Shown here: piece by piece, positions 51,932 through 60,543 of the stretch
Numbering within the stretch: the first letter of the stretch is position 1
Layout: every line of letters starts with the position of its first letter
DNA from: Brevundimonas sp. SL130
Lineage (GTDB): Bacteria > Pseudomonadota > Alphaproteobacteria > Caulobacterales > Caulobacteraceae
Assembly: GCF_026625805.1 (NCBI RefSeq)
Contig: NZ_CP113064.1
Location: 868,001 to 932,000 of the forward strand
Direction of reading: 5' to 3'
DNA: 64,000 nt
Notes under the pieces: model-generated
The model's database searches: none
The model's input: only the letters and a program-made list of their open reading frames with translations
What the model was told of the DNA's origin: nothing
Translations under genes and position numbers: made by a program

Positions 51932-52104
51932 GTCTCCTCCCTATTCGCGCAGCGAATGGGGAGGTGGCGCGGCGCGACTTCGCGCCGTGACGGAGGGGTT
52001 CTGCGATACATGACAGGCTCCGGTGCGGTGGTGAAGAGCCCCTCCACCCCCGGCTTCGCCGGCGGTTCCCCTCCCCATTCGCAAGAGGCGAATGGGGAGG
52101 AGAC
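51932..52104. repeat. 173-base palindromic MITE-like element between the S46 genes
   Basis: The ends are 17-base inverted repeats with one mismatch (51932-51948 and 52088-52104). Each end also folds on itself (CCTCCCTATTCGC-GCA-GCGAATGGGGAGG and a similar right end). The centre carries further stems (GGCGCGA/TCGCGCC and CCGGC/GCCGG) and the words GACGGAGGGG and CCCCTCCACC. It fills the whole gap between the two S46 genes and includes the promoter region of the first. This structure is that of a non-coding dispersed repeat; copy number elsewhere cannot be seen here. Confidence 0.75.
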
Positions 52105-52112
52105 GCATAGAC

Positions 52113-54206
52113 TTACCGCCGCACGCCCAGTTCGCGCAGCAGGCGGGGCTGGTTGTAGACGTTACGGAGAGCCTCGGTGATGGCGGCGGTAGAGACCGTC
52201 ACCGTGCGGTTCAGTTCGCCGTCGTAGCCGAAGCTGCCGCCCAGCGAGTGGATGTTGCCGTCGAAGGCGGCGCCGATGACTTCACCCTTGGCGTTGATCA
52301 CGGGCGAGCCCGAGTTGCCGCCGATGATGTCATTGGTCGAGACGAAGTCATAGACGGTCGACTTGTTGACCTTGCCTTCGGCCGCCACCCAGTCCTCGGC
52401 CGCGTTGAAGGGCTCGGCGCCCGTGTTGCGCTCGTACAGGCCGCCGATCTCGGTGAAGGGCGTCACCGTCACGCCGCGATAGGCCCAGCCCTTCACCTGG
52501 CCGTAGGACAGGCGCAGGCTGAAGGTGGCGTCGGGATACAGGTTGTCGCCGTAAACCGCGAACCGGGCCTGGGCGATCTTTTCGCCGGCGCGGCTGGTCG
52601 GGCCGGAGACGGCCGATTCCCACTGGGTGCGGATGGCCTGGGCCGAGTCGTCATTGGCCAGGACGAAGGCGATCATCGGATCGCCCGAGGCGGCCAGCTG
52701 TTCCGGCGTCATGGCCAGAGCCTGGGCGCGGAAGGCCGGATCGGCCAGGCGGGTGCCGTCCACCAGACGTTCGGCGATCTGTTCCGGGCTTTCCTTGCCC
52801 AGCAAGGCCTTCACATTGGCATTGTCCACGGTCAGATATTCGCGGGTCTTGGACAGCCAGAAGTCGAGATAGATCTTCTCCAAATCGTTCGAGATCGGGG
52901 TCTCGGTCGCCAGGCGACGGCCCAGCGAAGCGATGTCGGCGTCCGAATAGCCGGCGCGACGTTCGGCGACCGGCTTGGCGCGTTCCTTGGCGGCGCGGAC
53001 GATCGATCTCGCGTAACTGTAGAGGGACGAGCGCTGGCCGGCGGCCGATTCTAGCTGGCGGTAGGGCAGGTAGAGGTCGCGCTGGGCGGCGGAGACGCGT
53101 TCCAGCTCGGCCCAGGGATCGCCGATGCGCTGGGCCAGGGCCGGGTCGGCGGCGACGCGCTGGCGCAGTTCCTGTTCGGCCGCGCGCTTGGTCGCCATGA
53201 AGGCCGGGTCGGTCAGGGCGCCCTGCTGGCCGTAGGTGACCTTGAAGCCGTTCTCCAGGCCGAAGATCGGATCGACCGAAACCCGCTTGGCCTCTTCACC
53301 GGTGGTCGAATATTCGAGCAGGCGGCCACGCAGTTCCGACGACTGGATCAGGCCGATGGGCAGTTGTTGGTCCCTCAGGACCTCCAGCTGGGCCATGGTC
53401 AGCAGGCGCGAGGTCGAGCCGGGGTTGCCGGCGACGAAGGTGACATCGCCTTCCTTGGGCGCATTGGGATTCCAGGCCAGGTGGTTCGGCGTCGCGACCG
53501 GCTTGCCGTCCTCGTAGATGCGCAGGAAACCGGCATCCAGGGCGTAACGCGGGAAGTTGAAATTGTCCGGGTCGCCGCCGAAGAAGGCGGCCTGGAACTC
53601 GGGCGCGAAGACCAGGCGCACGTCCTCGTACTTGCGGAACTTGTACAGCTTGTACTGGCCGCCGCGGTACAGGCTGATGACCTGGCAGGTCAGTTTGCGG
53701 TCGTCGCCGCAGACTTCCTTCTGGATCTTGTCGATCTCGGCGGCGCGGGCGCGGACGAAGGCGGCGCCTTCAAGCCCGGCGCCGGCGCCGACGACCCGGT
53801 CGGTGACGTCAGTGATGTCGGTCAGGATTTCGGCCGTCTGGCCGGGGCATTTCTTCTCTTCCTCGCGGGTCGCGGGCATCCAGCCGTTCTTGACGTAGTC
53901 GTTCTGGGCGTCCGACAGGTCCTGGACGCAGCCGACGACGCAGTGGTGGTTGGTCAGGATCAGGCCCTCGCCCGAAACCAGCGAGGCCGAGCAGCCTTGC
54001 AGGCGCACGGCGGCGTTGCGCACGCGGTCCAACCAGGCTTGGTCGAGGTTGGCGCCGTATTTCTCGTTCACCGTCGCGATGGGGAAGTTGTCGAAGGTCC
54101 ACATGCCCTCGTCAGCCTTGGCCGGGGTCGCGGGGGCGGACAGGACGACGGTCGCGGCGCCCAGGGCGGCCAGCGAAGCGGTGAGACGAAGGGACGGCAA
54201 CGACAT
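52113..54206 (-). CDS. S46 family dipeptidyl-peptidase (DPP7-like), copy 2
   Basis: 697 residues. The signal peptide ends VVLSAPATPAKA. Catalytic His88 is in GLILTNHHCVVGC and Ser632 in GGNSGSPVINAKGEVIG. After AAFD comes Gly650, the DPP7-type residue associated with a preference for hydrophobic or broad P1 residues (from the literature, by memory). It should be periplasmic and release dipeptides used as carbon and nitrogen sources. The start points away from the ABC exporter genes on the other strand. Order copy 2, repeat, copy 1, GNAT on one strand suggests tandem duplication later separated by the repeat. Confidence 0.95.
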   Translation of the reverse strand: MSLPSLRLTASLAALGAATVVLSAPATPAKADEGMWTFDNFPIATVNEKYGANLDQAWLDRVRNAAVRLQGCSASLVSGEGLILTNHHCVVGCVQDLSDAQNDYVKNGWMPATREEEKKCPGQTAEILTDITDVTDRVVGAGAGLEGAAFVRARAAEIDKIQKEVCGDDRKLTCQVISLYRGGQYKLYKFRKYEDVRLVFAPEFQAAFFGGDPDNFNFPRYALDAGFLRIYEDGKPVATPNHLAWNPNAPKEGDVTFVAGNPGSTSRLLTMAQLEVLRDQQLPIGLIQSSELRGRLLEYSTTGEEAKRVSVDPIFGLENGFKVTYGQQGALTDPAFMATKRAAEQELRQRVAADPALAQRIGDPWAELERVSAAQRDLYLPYRQLESAAGQRSSLYSYARSIVRAAKERAKPVAERRAGYSDADIASLGRRLATETPISNDLEKIYLDFWLSKTREYLTVDNANVKALLGKESPEQIAERLVDGTRLADPAFRAQALAMTPEQLAASGDPMIAFVLANDDSAQAIRTQWESAVSGPTSRAGEKIAQARFAVYGDNLYPDATFSLRLSYGQVKGWAYRGVTVTPFTEIGGLYERNTGAEPFNAAEDWVAAEGKVNKSTVYDFVSTNDIIGGNSGSPVINAKGEVIGAAFDGNIHSLGGSFGYDGELNRTVTVSTAAITEALRNVYNQPRLLRELGVRR

Positions 54207-54417
54207 TCAGGGTTTCCTTCAGAAAACGGAACGCGGCGCTCCGTCTGTTATCTTGTAACTAGCGCCGTTTCGCCGGCGTCGCCAAGAGGGTGAGACGCCA
54301 TAGAGGCTCGCTCCATCCGTCGCAACGCGGCGAACTGTCAGCCTTACCCCGATTTAACTTGGCGGTGAGGCCGTGCTCGCTCAGATAGACAGACGTATCG
54401 GGGGTTTATCGGCAATC

Positions 54418-55590
54418 ATGTCGCTTGCGCTATCTACGCTGCTGTTCGAGTGGCGCCGCTATATGGCGGCCGTCATGGCCCTGGCCCTGTCGGGTCTGCT
54501 GGTCCTGGCGATGACCGGTGTCTTCATCGGCATCGGCAAGGGGTTCACCGCGGCGATCGAGCGGTCGCGGGCGGATGTGATCATCATGCAGCCGGGCGCG
54601 ACCCAGTTGTTCGGCGGGGGGATGGCCGTGCCGCGGCGCTTCATTCCCTTGGCCTACAACCACCCCGAGGTGCTCGAGGTGAAGGCCATGGAGATCAATG
54701 GCGGCAGTCTCCAGAACGTCCGTGAAATCGATCCGACCATGAGCCAGGCGGACCGGGCCAGCCAGAAGGCGCCGCGCTCCAAGCAGGTGATGGTCAATGT
54801 CATCGACACCCAGCCGGGATCGGTGACGATCCCTGTCGACTATTCCGATGAGCTGGTCGCCGCGCTGCGACAGCCGTTCACCATTGCGGTCGATGAGTCC
54901 GCGCTGACCACCCTGGGCGTGAAACTGGGCGACCGCGCCATCTATGACGGCCAGACGGTCACGGTGGTCGGGGTGTTGCGCGGCTATCCCAACATGATGC
55001 AGCCGACCATCGTCATGTCACGCGACTCGCTGCGGATGCTGGGGCAGTCGTGGGGCAACACCATGGGTGGGCCGCTGATGATCAAACTGCGCGACCCGTC
55101 GAAGGCCGATGTGGTGGCGACCCAGTTGAACACCATCGGCAAGGGCCAGTGGAAGGCCTGGACGCGGCAGCAGCTGGCGGACGCCAACGCCAAGTCGATG
55201 TTCGAGGAAGGCATTCTGGTCATCATCATCGGCGGCTGCGTCGTGTTGGGCGTCATCATCGGCGTCGCCATCACCTGGCAGACCCTGAGGGGCGCCATCA
55301 TGGCCAATATCAAGGAGTTCGCCTCGCTGCGCGCCCTGGGCGTCGGGATGGGCAGTCTGCGACGTATCGTGCTGGAGCTGAGCTTCTGGGTCGGGGTGGT
55401 CGGGGTGGCTGCAGCCATCCTGCTGACCTGGCTGCTGTCTCTGCTCGCTGCGATGGGGGCGGTGATCATCGCCCTGCCGTTCAGCCTGCTGCTGGTCGTC
55501 GGGATCGGTCTGATCCTGATCGCCATGGTGTCCGGCCTGCTGTCGCTGGGCATCCTCAAGAACAGCCAACCGGCGGACCTGCTGCGATGA
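54418..55590 (+). CDS. ABC exporter permease, DevC/FtsX-MacB type
   Basis: 390 residues from ATG 54418 (SLALSTLLFEWRRYMAAVMA), the usual opening of DevC-type permeases; GTG 54373 would add 15 residues. One membrane helix near the N-terminus, a large periplasmic domain, and three helices in the C-terminal FtsX-like part (EEGILVIIIGGCVVLGVIIG and GVVGVAAAILLTWLLSLLAA). Together with the ATPase and HlyD protein encoded next it forms a DevBCA/MacAB-like exporter. Cargo unknown. The stop overlaps the ATPase start. Confidence 0.9.
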   Translation: MSLALSTLLFEWRRYMAAVMALALSGLLVLAMTGVFIGIGKGFTAAIERSRADVIIMQPGATQLFGGGMAVPRRFIPLAYNHPEVLEVKAMEINGGSLQNVREIDPTMSQADRASQKAPRSKQVMVNVIDTQPGSVTIPVDYSDELVAALRQPFTIAVDESALTTLGVKLGDRAIYDGQTVTVVGVLRGYPNMMQPTIVMSRDSLRMLGQSWGNTMGGPLMIKLRDPSKADVVATQLNTIGKGQWKAWTRQQLADANAKSMFEEGILVIIIGGCVVLGVIIGVAITWQTLRGAIMANIKEFASLRALGVGMGSLRRIVLELSFWVGVVGVAAAILLTWLLSLLAAMGAVIIALPFSLLLVVGIGLILIAMVSGLLSLGILKNSQPADLLR

Positions 55591-56354
55591 ACGACATGTC
55601 ATTCGGTCACACCAAGGTTCACGGCAAGCATGGCGATTTCGCCATTGAGGCCAAGGGGCTGGTCAAGCGGTTCAAGTCCGGCAAGTCGTGGGTCGAGGTG
55701 CTGAAGGGCGTCGATTTCGACGCCAAGCATGGCGACCTGACCATGGTCATGGGGCCGTCGGGTTCGGGCAAGTCCACCCTGATCGCGGCCCTGTCCGGCC
55801 TGCTGCGCCCCGAAGAGGGACGGGTCGATGCGCTGGACGTCGACGACCTGTGGAAATACTCGTCCGGACGGATCGACAAGTTCCGGCTGGATAACTGCGG
55901 CTTCATCTTCCAGGGCTTCAACCTGTTCCCGGCCCTGACGGCGCTGCAGCAGGTCGAGACCGTGCTGAAATTCCAGGGTCTGTCCTCGGGTCAGGCGAAG
56001 AAGCGCGCCACGACCGCTTTGGAAGAAGTTGGCCTGGGCCATCGCCTGCACCAGCGGCCGGCGGCCCTGTCGGGCGGCGAGAAACAGCGGGTGGCCATCG
56101 CCCGCGCCCTGGCCAAGGACCCGAAGATCCTGTTCGCCGACGAACCGACTTCGGCCCTGGACGGCGAGAATGGCCAGGTGGTGATCAGGCTGCTGCGCCG
56201 CGCCGCCACCGAACATGGCGCCGCCGTGATCTGCGTGACCCACGACCCGCGCCTGGAGGCCTGGGCCGACCGGGTCATCCATATCGAAGACGGCAAGATC
56301 CTGGACGATCAGCGCCGCATACCCGATCCGAACGCCATCCTGGCGTCCCACTAA
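55587..56354 (+). CDS. ABC exporter ATP-binding protein (DevA/LolD/MacB-like)
   Basis: 255 residues from ATG 55587, overlapping the permease stop (ATGA). Walker A is MGPSGSGKSTLIAALSG, the Q-loop is FIFQGFNLFPAL, the signature is ALSGGEKQRVAIARALA and Walker B is ILFADEPTSALD, with the switch His in ICVTHDPRLE. The order permease-ATPase-fusion protein, rather than the DevBCA order, is a detail of this locus. It powers the transporter. Confidence 0.95.
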   Translation: MNDMSFGHTKVHGKHGDFAIEAKGLVKRFKSGKSWVEVLKGVDFDAKHGDLTMVMGPSGSGKSTLIAALSGLLRPEEGRVDALDVDDLWKYSSGRIDKFRLDNCGFIFQGFNLFPALTALQQVETVLKFQGLSSGQAKKRATTALEEVGLGHRLHQRPAALSGGEKQRVAIARALAKDPKILFADEPTSALDGENGQVVIRLLRRAATEHGAAVICVTHDPRLEAWADRVIHIEDGKILDDQRRIPDPNAILASH

Positions 56355-56386
56355 ACACCGACGATTTCCCTTAGGACGATACGCCC

Positions 56387-57391
56387 ATGCCCGGCTTTCT
56401 GAAGAAAAAACGCACCTGGCTCGGCCTGCTGCTGGTCATCGTGCTGGTGGTCGGCTTCATGCTGTTCCAATCCTCGGCCAAGACCAAGAAGGCCGAACAG
56501 GAGAAGGCCGCCGCGACCAAGGTCGAAAGCCCCTATGCGGCCATCGCCAACGGCAAGGTCGATGTCGAGGGCGGCATCATCCAGATCGCGGCCCGTCGCG
56601 GCGGCATCGTGCGCGAGGTCCTGGTGCAAGAGGGCGACGCTGTCGTCGCCGGTCAGATCCTGGCCCGCCAGGAAGACGACGAACCGCGGCTGGCGGTGCA
56701 GAGCGCGGTGGCCGCCGTGGCCCAGGCCGAAAGCCAGCTGGCCCAAATCCGCGTCGACATCCGCACCGCCCGGCGTGAACGCGACCGTCTGCAACGGCTG
56801 GTCGCCACCAATTTCGTCGCGGCCCAGAAGATCGACCAGGCCGACGACCAGATCGCCGTGGCCCAAGCCCGCCTCGCGTCCCAGACGGCGGCGGTCCAGA
56901 CCGCCCGCGCCCAGCTGGATCAGGCGCGCTATAATCAGGAACTGACCATCATCCGGGCGCCCAGCAACGGTCGGATCGTTCGCCGTTACGCCAACCCCGG
57001 CGCCGGCGCCTCGACCCTCAACGTCTCCAACATGTTCGACCTGGAGCCGGACGCCCCGCGCATCGTTCGCGCCGAAGTGGTCGAAAGCGACCTGCCCAAT
57101 CTGACAGACGGCCAGGCGGTCGAGATCACGCCGGAAGGCGACACGACCAAGGTCTATGTCGGCGCCGTGATGCGTCGGGCGGCCGTGTTCGGCGCCCGCA
57201 AACTGGCTTCGGACGATCCCTCGCAGCGCACCGATGAGCGGGTGGTCGAGGTCGTGGCTTCGGCCGGCGACGCGCCTCTGCTGATCGGCCAGCGCGTTTT
57301 GGTCAAGTTCATGAAGCCGGGCGAGACCGCCGGGGCCAAGCGCGCGGTCGCGGTCGGCGTCGGCCCGAACGAGGCGATGACGCCACAGTAG
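56387..57391 (+). CDS. HlyD-family adaptor of the ABC exporter
   Basis: 334 residues. A single N-terminal membrane helix (LLLVIVLVVGFMLFQSS) is followed by a biotinyl-lipoyl-like barrel (VEGGIIQIAARRGGIVREVL), a coiled-coil hairpin rich in Ala/Gln/Arg, and a second half-barrel with ITIIRAPSNGRI-type sequence (LTIIRAPSNGRIVRRYANPG). It should span the periplasm and connect permease and an outer-membrane channel that is not encoded here. It follows the ATPase by 32 bases. Confidence 0.9.
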   Translation: MPGFLKKKRTWLGLLLVIVLVVGFMLFQSSAKTKKAEQEKAAATKVESPYAAIANGKVDVEGGIIQIAARRGGIVREVLVQEGDAVVAGQILARQEDDEPRLAVQSAVAAVAQAESQLAQIRVDIRTARRERDRLQRLVATNFVAAQKIDQADDQIAVAQARLASQTAAVQTARAQLDQARYNQELTIIRAPSNGRIVRRYANPGAGASTLNVSNMFDLEPDAPRIVRAEVVESDLPNLTDGQAVEITPEGDTTKVYVGAVMRRAAVFGARKLASDDPSQRTDERVVEVVASAGDAPLLIGQRVLVKFMKPGETAGAKRAVAVGVGPNEAMTPQ

Positions 57392-57397
57392 GACGGA

Positions 57398-58195
57398 TCA
57401 GCGGCCGGTGAAATCGCCCGGCCGTTTTTCCAGCACGGCGTTGACGCCTTCCAGGTGGTCCTCGGTCATATGGGCCAGGGCCTGCATGGCGGCCGACAGC
57501 TCAAGGATCTGTTCGAAGGTCTGGTCCCGCCCCTGTCGCATCAGGGTCTTGGCCATGCGCAGGGCCTGGGGCGGCTGGGCGGCGATTTCACCGGCCGTGA
57601 TCAGGGTTTCGTCCATCAGCCGGTCGTGCGGCACGACCCGATTGACCAGGCCCCAGCGTTCGGCCGTCTCGGCGTCGAAGCTGCGGCCGGTGAACAGCAT
57701 TTCGGCGGCGCGAGCGTAACCGACGTCGCGCGGCAGGCGCCAGGCGCCGCCGTCGCCCGGGATGATGCCCAGCTTCAGGAAGGGCACGCCGAAACTGGCG
57801 CGGTCCGAGGCGATACGAATATCGGCCGTGGAGGCTATGCCGCAGCCCAGGCCCATGGCCGGACCGTTGACCGCCGAGATCAGCGGGATCTCCAGATCAT
57901 AGAGTGACCGGACGATCCGATGGACGACGCGGCGGTAGCGGGCGCGGATTTCGGCGCCGGATCCCTCGAACAGATCGCGGCGGTCGCGCATGGCGGTCAG
58001 GTCTCCGCCGGCCGAGAAGGCGCGACCGGCGCCCGTCAGGACCACGCATTTGACCGTCATGTCCGAATTGGCGCGGGCGCAGGCCTGCGCGAACTCGTCG
58101 CCGTCCGAGAGGTCGGGCAGGGCGTTCAGCCGCGCCTCGCGGTCCAGCGTCCAGATCAGGATCGCGCCGTGGCGGGTTTCAGTGATCAGGCCCAT
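57398..58195 (-). CDS. Crotonase-family protein lacking both usual hydratase glutamates
   Basis: 265 residues from ATG 58195 with GGAG eight bases upstream; a longer start at 58249 is not favoured. The crotonase fold is clear: oxyanion-hole AFSAGGDL (59-66), NGPAMGLGCGIASTADIRIA (110-129) and FGVPFLKLGIIPGDGGAWRL (135-154). In classical enoyl-CoA hydratases the two glutamates lie in GGGCE and PE; here these positions are Gly119 and Phe139. It may therefore be an isomerase, another acyl-CoA enzyme or non-catalytic. It is convergent with the ABC exporter operon and stands alone. Confidence 0.9.
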   Translation of the reverse strand: MGLITETRHGAILIWTLDREARLNALPDLSDGDEFAQACARANSDMTVKCVVLTGAGRAFSAGGDLTAMRDRRDLFEGSGAEIRARYRRVVHRIVRSLYDLEIPLISAVNGPAMGLGCGIASTADIRIASDRASFGVPFLKLGIIPGDGGAWRLPRDVGYARAAEMLFTGRSFDAETAERWGLVNRVVPHDRLMDETLITAGEIAAQPPQALRMAKTLMRQGRDQTFEQILELSAAMQALAHMTEDHLEGVNAVLEKRPGDFTGR

Positions 58196-58261
58196 AGGTC
58201 GTCTCCGTCGTGCCTCGTCGTCATCGACCGCGAACCCCGCGTCAGGCAAGTCCGGAATTGC

Positions 58262-58286
58262 AAAAGCCCCGGCCGGGCCGGGGCTT
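58262..58286 (-). terminator. Minus-strand terminator after the 50-residue gene
   Basis: AAGCCCCGGCC (58264-58274) and GGCCGGGGCTT (58276-58286) pair perfectly around one G. Read on the minus strand the stem is followed by TTTTG, so it would end transcription coming from the small gene at 58312-58464 and insulate the crotonase gene. Confidence 0.78.
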
Positions 58287-58311
58287 CCGCAGCATCAGGC
58301 TTTCGAGGCCG

Positions 58312-58464
58312 TCAGCGTTTCTTGGGCGTATAGGGTACGAAGTTGGACGGGTGGCTGACCACGCGCCCCGAGTTCGACGGCATGTGCCGACTATTGACCA
58401 GCATCCCGCCCCATAGAGCAAAGGACATCATGGCGTGTTGGAGGTTACGCTCCTTATCGTTCAT
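58312..58464 (-). CDS. Small hypothetical protein, 50 residues
   Basis: The ATG at 58464 has AAAGGAGA about ten bases upstream, a strong Shine-Dalgarno, and the gene ends before a proper terminator. The protein starts NDKERNLQHAMMSFALWGGM and ends with HPSNFVPYTPKKR. There is one short hydrophobic stretch but no clear membrane helix. No family is recognised. The region upstream to 58620 is visibly A/T-rich and probably holds its promoter. Confidence 0.62.
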   Translation of the reverse strand: MNDKERNLQHAMMSFALWGGMLVNSRHMPSNSGRVVSHPSNFVPYTPKKR

Positions 58465-58621
58465 CTTGGCGTCTCCTTTCCCAGAACGATGAAAAGAGAC
58501 GCGTCGTACCTTTGGGAATTTCACCCTCAGTCGTTTCGCGTCAGAGGCCAAGATAACCGATTTTGAGATAATTGCAAATTTTTCGATCAGGAAGCGGAGT
58601 ATATTTCGTGAGGGTGTCACA

Positions 58622-58852
58622 TTGAGCGAGCGGTCCCAACCGGCGACGCCCCGTCCCGGGCCGCCCAAGGCGATCGCCACCCCCTGCGTCATGGTCTGCG
58701 CCGTGGACGGCGCCAGCGGCCTTTGCCTGGGGTGTTTTCGCAGTTTGAGCGAGATCGCCGGCTGGCGCGCCCTGAGCGACGCGGAGCGGGCGGCGGTGAT
58801 GGCCGAGCTGCCGGCCCGGCGCGACCGGATCGACCCGGCGAAACTGGGCTAG
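58622..58852 (+). CDS. DUF1289 cysteine-containing protein
   Basis: 76 residues from TTG 58622; no ATG is available before the conserved core. The DUF1289 core is TPCVMVCAVDGASGLCLGCF with four cysteines at 22, 26, 35 and 38, then RSLSEIAGWRALSDAERAAV. The cysteines are spaced for metal or iron-sulfur binding, and members are predicted to be small iron-sulfur or zinc proteins of unknown role. It is the first gene of a short rightward pair with the aspartic protease. Confidence 0.86.
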   Translation: MSERSQPATPRPGPPKAIATPCVMVCAVDGASGLCLGCFRSLSEIAGWRALSDAERAAVMAELPARRDRIDPAKLG

Positions 58853-58926
58853 GGTCGGCGGGCCTTAAGGTTTCGTCAGCCAAGTCGTTTCACCCCATTC
58901 CAACCTGGGGCGGATATGCAGGGGGC

Positions 58927-59436
58927 ATGATCCGCATCGACCTTCAGTCCGTCGCCGTGTTGAGCGTCGCCCTTGTGGCCTCGTTCGCGACCGCCCTGAC
59001 GATCCGTCATCTGGACGGAGGCGAGGCTGCGATGGCGGCTTCGACAGAGATCGCCGCGCCGGCCTCGGGGACCGCGACCCAGGTGGTGAAGGGGCCGGAC
59101 GGCCACTATTGGGCCCAGGCCAAGATCGACGGCCGTGCGGTGCAGGTGCTGGTCGACACCGGCGCCAGCGTGGTGGCCTTGACCCGAGCCGATGCGCGCC
59201 GGCTAGGCGTCGATCCAGCGCCGGAGGCCTTTACCGGCAAGGTTCAGACGGCGTCCGGCGTCGTTCGCGCCGCGCCAGTCGAGTTGAAGACCATATCGGT
59301 CGCAGGGGTCCGGGTGGACAATGTCGAGGCCCTGGTGGTCGAGGAAGGCCTAGCCTATTCGCTGCTGGGCATGAGCTATCTGGGCCGCCTGTCCGCCTTC
59401 GAGGCGACGCCGACCGGGCTGACGCTGCGACCCTGA
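58927..59436 (+). CDS. Retropepsin-like aspartic protease, membrane-anchored (TIGR02281 type)
   Basis: 169 residues. An N-terminal membrane helix or signal anchor (VAVLSVALVASFATALTI) precedes a single retropepsin domain: catalytic Asp77 in VQVLVDTGASVVALTRADAR and the second psi-loop YSLLGMSYLGRLSAF. A single domain should act as a homodimer in the periplasm. It follows DUF1289 by 74 bases. Family members are widespread in alphaproteobacteria and their substrates are mostly unknown. Confidence 0.92.
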   Translation: MIRIDLQSVAVLSVALVASFATALTIRHLDGGEAAMAASTEIAAPASGTATQVVKGPDGHYWAQAKIDGRAVQVLVDTGASVVALTRADARRLGVDPAPEAFTGKVQTASGVVRAAPVELKTISVAGVRVDNVEALVVEEGLAYSLLGMSYLGRLSAFEATPTGLTLRP

Positions 59437-59443
59437 GCCGGGG

Positions 59444-60091
59444 TCAGAGATCCCGCATCTGGCGGCGGGCTTCGTGGAAATACTGCCAGCCGGTCCACAG
59501 CGTGATGACGGCGGCGAACCAGATCAGGAAGACGGCGAAGGATTCGAACGCGGGCTGCCAGGCCAGAGGCGAACCGTCGGGATACTGAAGCCCGAAGGCG
59601 CTCCACAACAGGGTCAGCTGAAGCGCGGCGAGGGCCACCATCTGGACGGTGGTCTTCCATTTGGCGGCCAGGGTCACGGGCAGTTCTATCCGGCCCGCCA
59701 TGGTCTCGCGCAGAGCCGAGACCGCGAATTCACGGAACAGGATCAGGCCGCAGGGCAGGGCGATGCCCGGCAGGGAGCCGGAGGCCAGCACGCCCAGGAT
59801 GGCCCCGGTGATCAGCACCTTGTCGGCGATCGGGTCCAGGATGGCGCCCCAGCGGGTGGTCGAGTTCCAGCGTCGGGCCAGGAAGCCGTCGACCCAGTCG
59901 GTCGAGGCGGCGATGACGAAGATCCAGAAGGCCCAGACCCCGAATTTCAACTGAACCTCAGGCGACAGCCAGGCGTCCAGCGCCCCGGGCGCCGCCCCGG
60001 CCATCATGGCGAACATCACCACGCCGGCGAACAGGCGGATGCCGGTCAGGATGTTCGGAATCGGATTGGCGCGGTGCGTGGGGGCGGTCAT
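59444..60091 (-). CDS. pgsA: CDP-diacylglycerol-glycerol-3-phosphate 3-phosphatidyltransferase
   Basis: 215 residues from ATG 60091; upstream extensions lie in the PIN gene. It makes phosphatidylglycerol phosphate, the committed step to phosphatidylglycerol and cardiolipin, in the inner membrane. The CDP-alcohol phosphotransferase motif Asp-Gly-x2-Ala-Arg-x8-Gly-x3-Asp-x3-Asp is complete at 65-90 (DWVDGFLARRWNSTTRWG, then ILDPIADK). Six or so membrane helices are evident. The ATG overlaps the stop of the PIN toxin gene, so an essential lipid gene is in the transcript of a toxin-antitoxin pair. Confidence 0.96.
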   Translation of the reverse strand: MTAPTHRANPIPNILTGIRLFAGVVMFAMMAGAAPGALDAWLSPEVQLKFGVWAFWIFVIAASTDWVDGFLARRWNSTTRWGAILDPIADKVLITGAILGVLASGSLPGIALPCGLILFREFAVSALRETMAGRIELPVTLAAKWKTTVQMVALAALQLTLLWSAFGLQYPDGSPLAWQPAFESFAVFLIWFAAVITLWTGWQYFHEARRQMRDL

Positions 60092-60543
60092 GACGGGGTC
60101 TCCAGCAGGGACGCAAGCAGGGGGCGGAGCGTCTCCGCGAACGGATTGGCGACGGTGACGCCTCGATAGACGAAGCCGTCCTGCATGTCTTCGGAAAGCA
60201 GAAGACCGCAGCCGGCTTCGGCGGCGATGGTCAGGATCAAGGCGTCCCAAATCTGTAGATTGAAGAAGGCTGCCGCCTCCAGAGCGGCGTCCATGGTCGT
60301 GGCCGTGGCGGCGGTCAGCCCAATGCCCGCGCTCCAGTCCAGAACGATCTTTCGGGCGACCTTCGGCGGGTGTCCGCCCTTGCGCGTCAGTATATTATAG
60401 AACTCTCCCGCCACCTGTGTCGGGATGACGAGGTTCTGCTTGGCGAGGGTCTTCAGCAACCCTATCGCGCGCTGACGCTTGGGTTCGTCATCACCGATGC
60501 CGGCGGCGTAACCCAGGACGTTGGTGTCGAGCGCCAGTTTCAA
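60088..60543 (-). CDS. PIN-domain toxin
   Basis: 151 residues. PIN acidic residues are present: Asp6 (LALDTNVLGYAAG), Glu47 (TQVAGEFYNIL), Asp100 (LQIWDALILTIA) and Asp119 (LLLSEDMQDG). A ribonuclease toxin is expected. Its start overlaps the antitoxin stop by four bases and its stop overlaps pgsA. The partner is a Phd/YefM-type antitoxin, a less common combination than VapB. Confidence 0.9.
   Translation of the reverse strand: MKLALDTNVLGYAAGIGDDEPKRQRAIGLLKTLAKQNLVIPTQVAGEFYNILTRKGGHPPKVARKIVLDWSAGIGLTAATATTMDAALEAAAFFNLQIWDALILTIAAEAGCGLLLSEDMQDGFVYRGVTVANPFAETLRPLLASLLETPS

Noticed and set aside
49881..52013. A 710-residue plus-strand open frame opposite the S46 peptidase
   Set aside because: High GC keeps the antisense frame open; the minus strand has intact catalytic motifs and a signal peptide.
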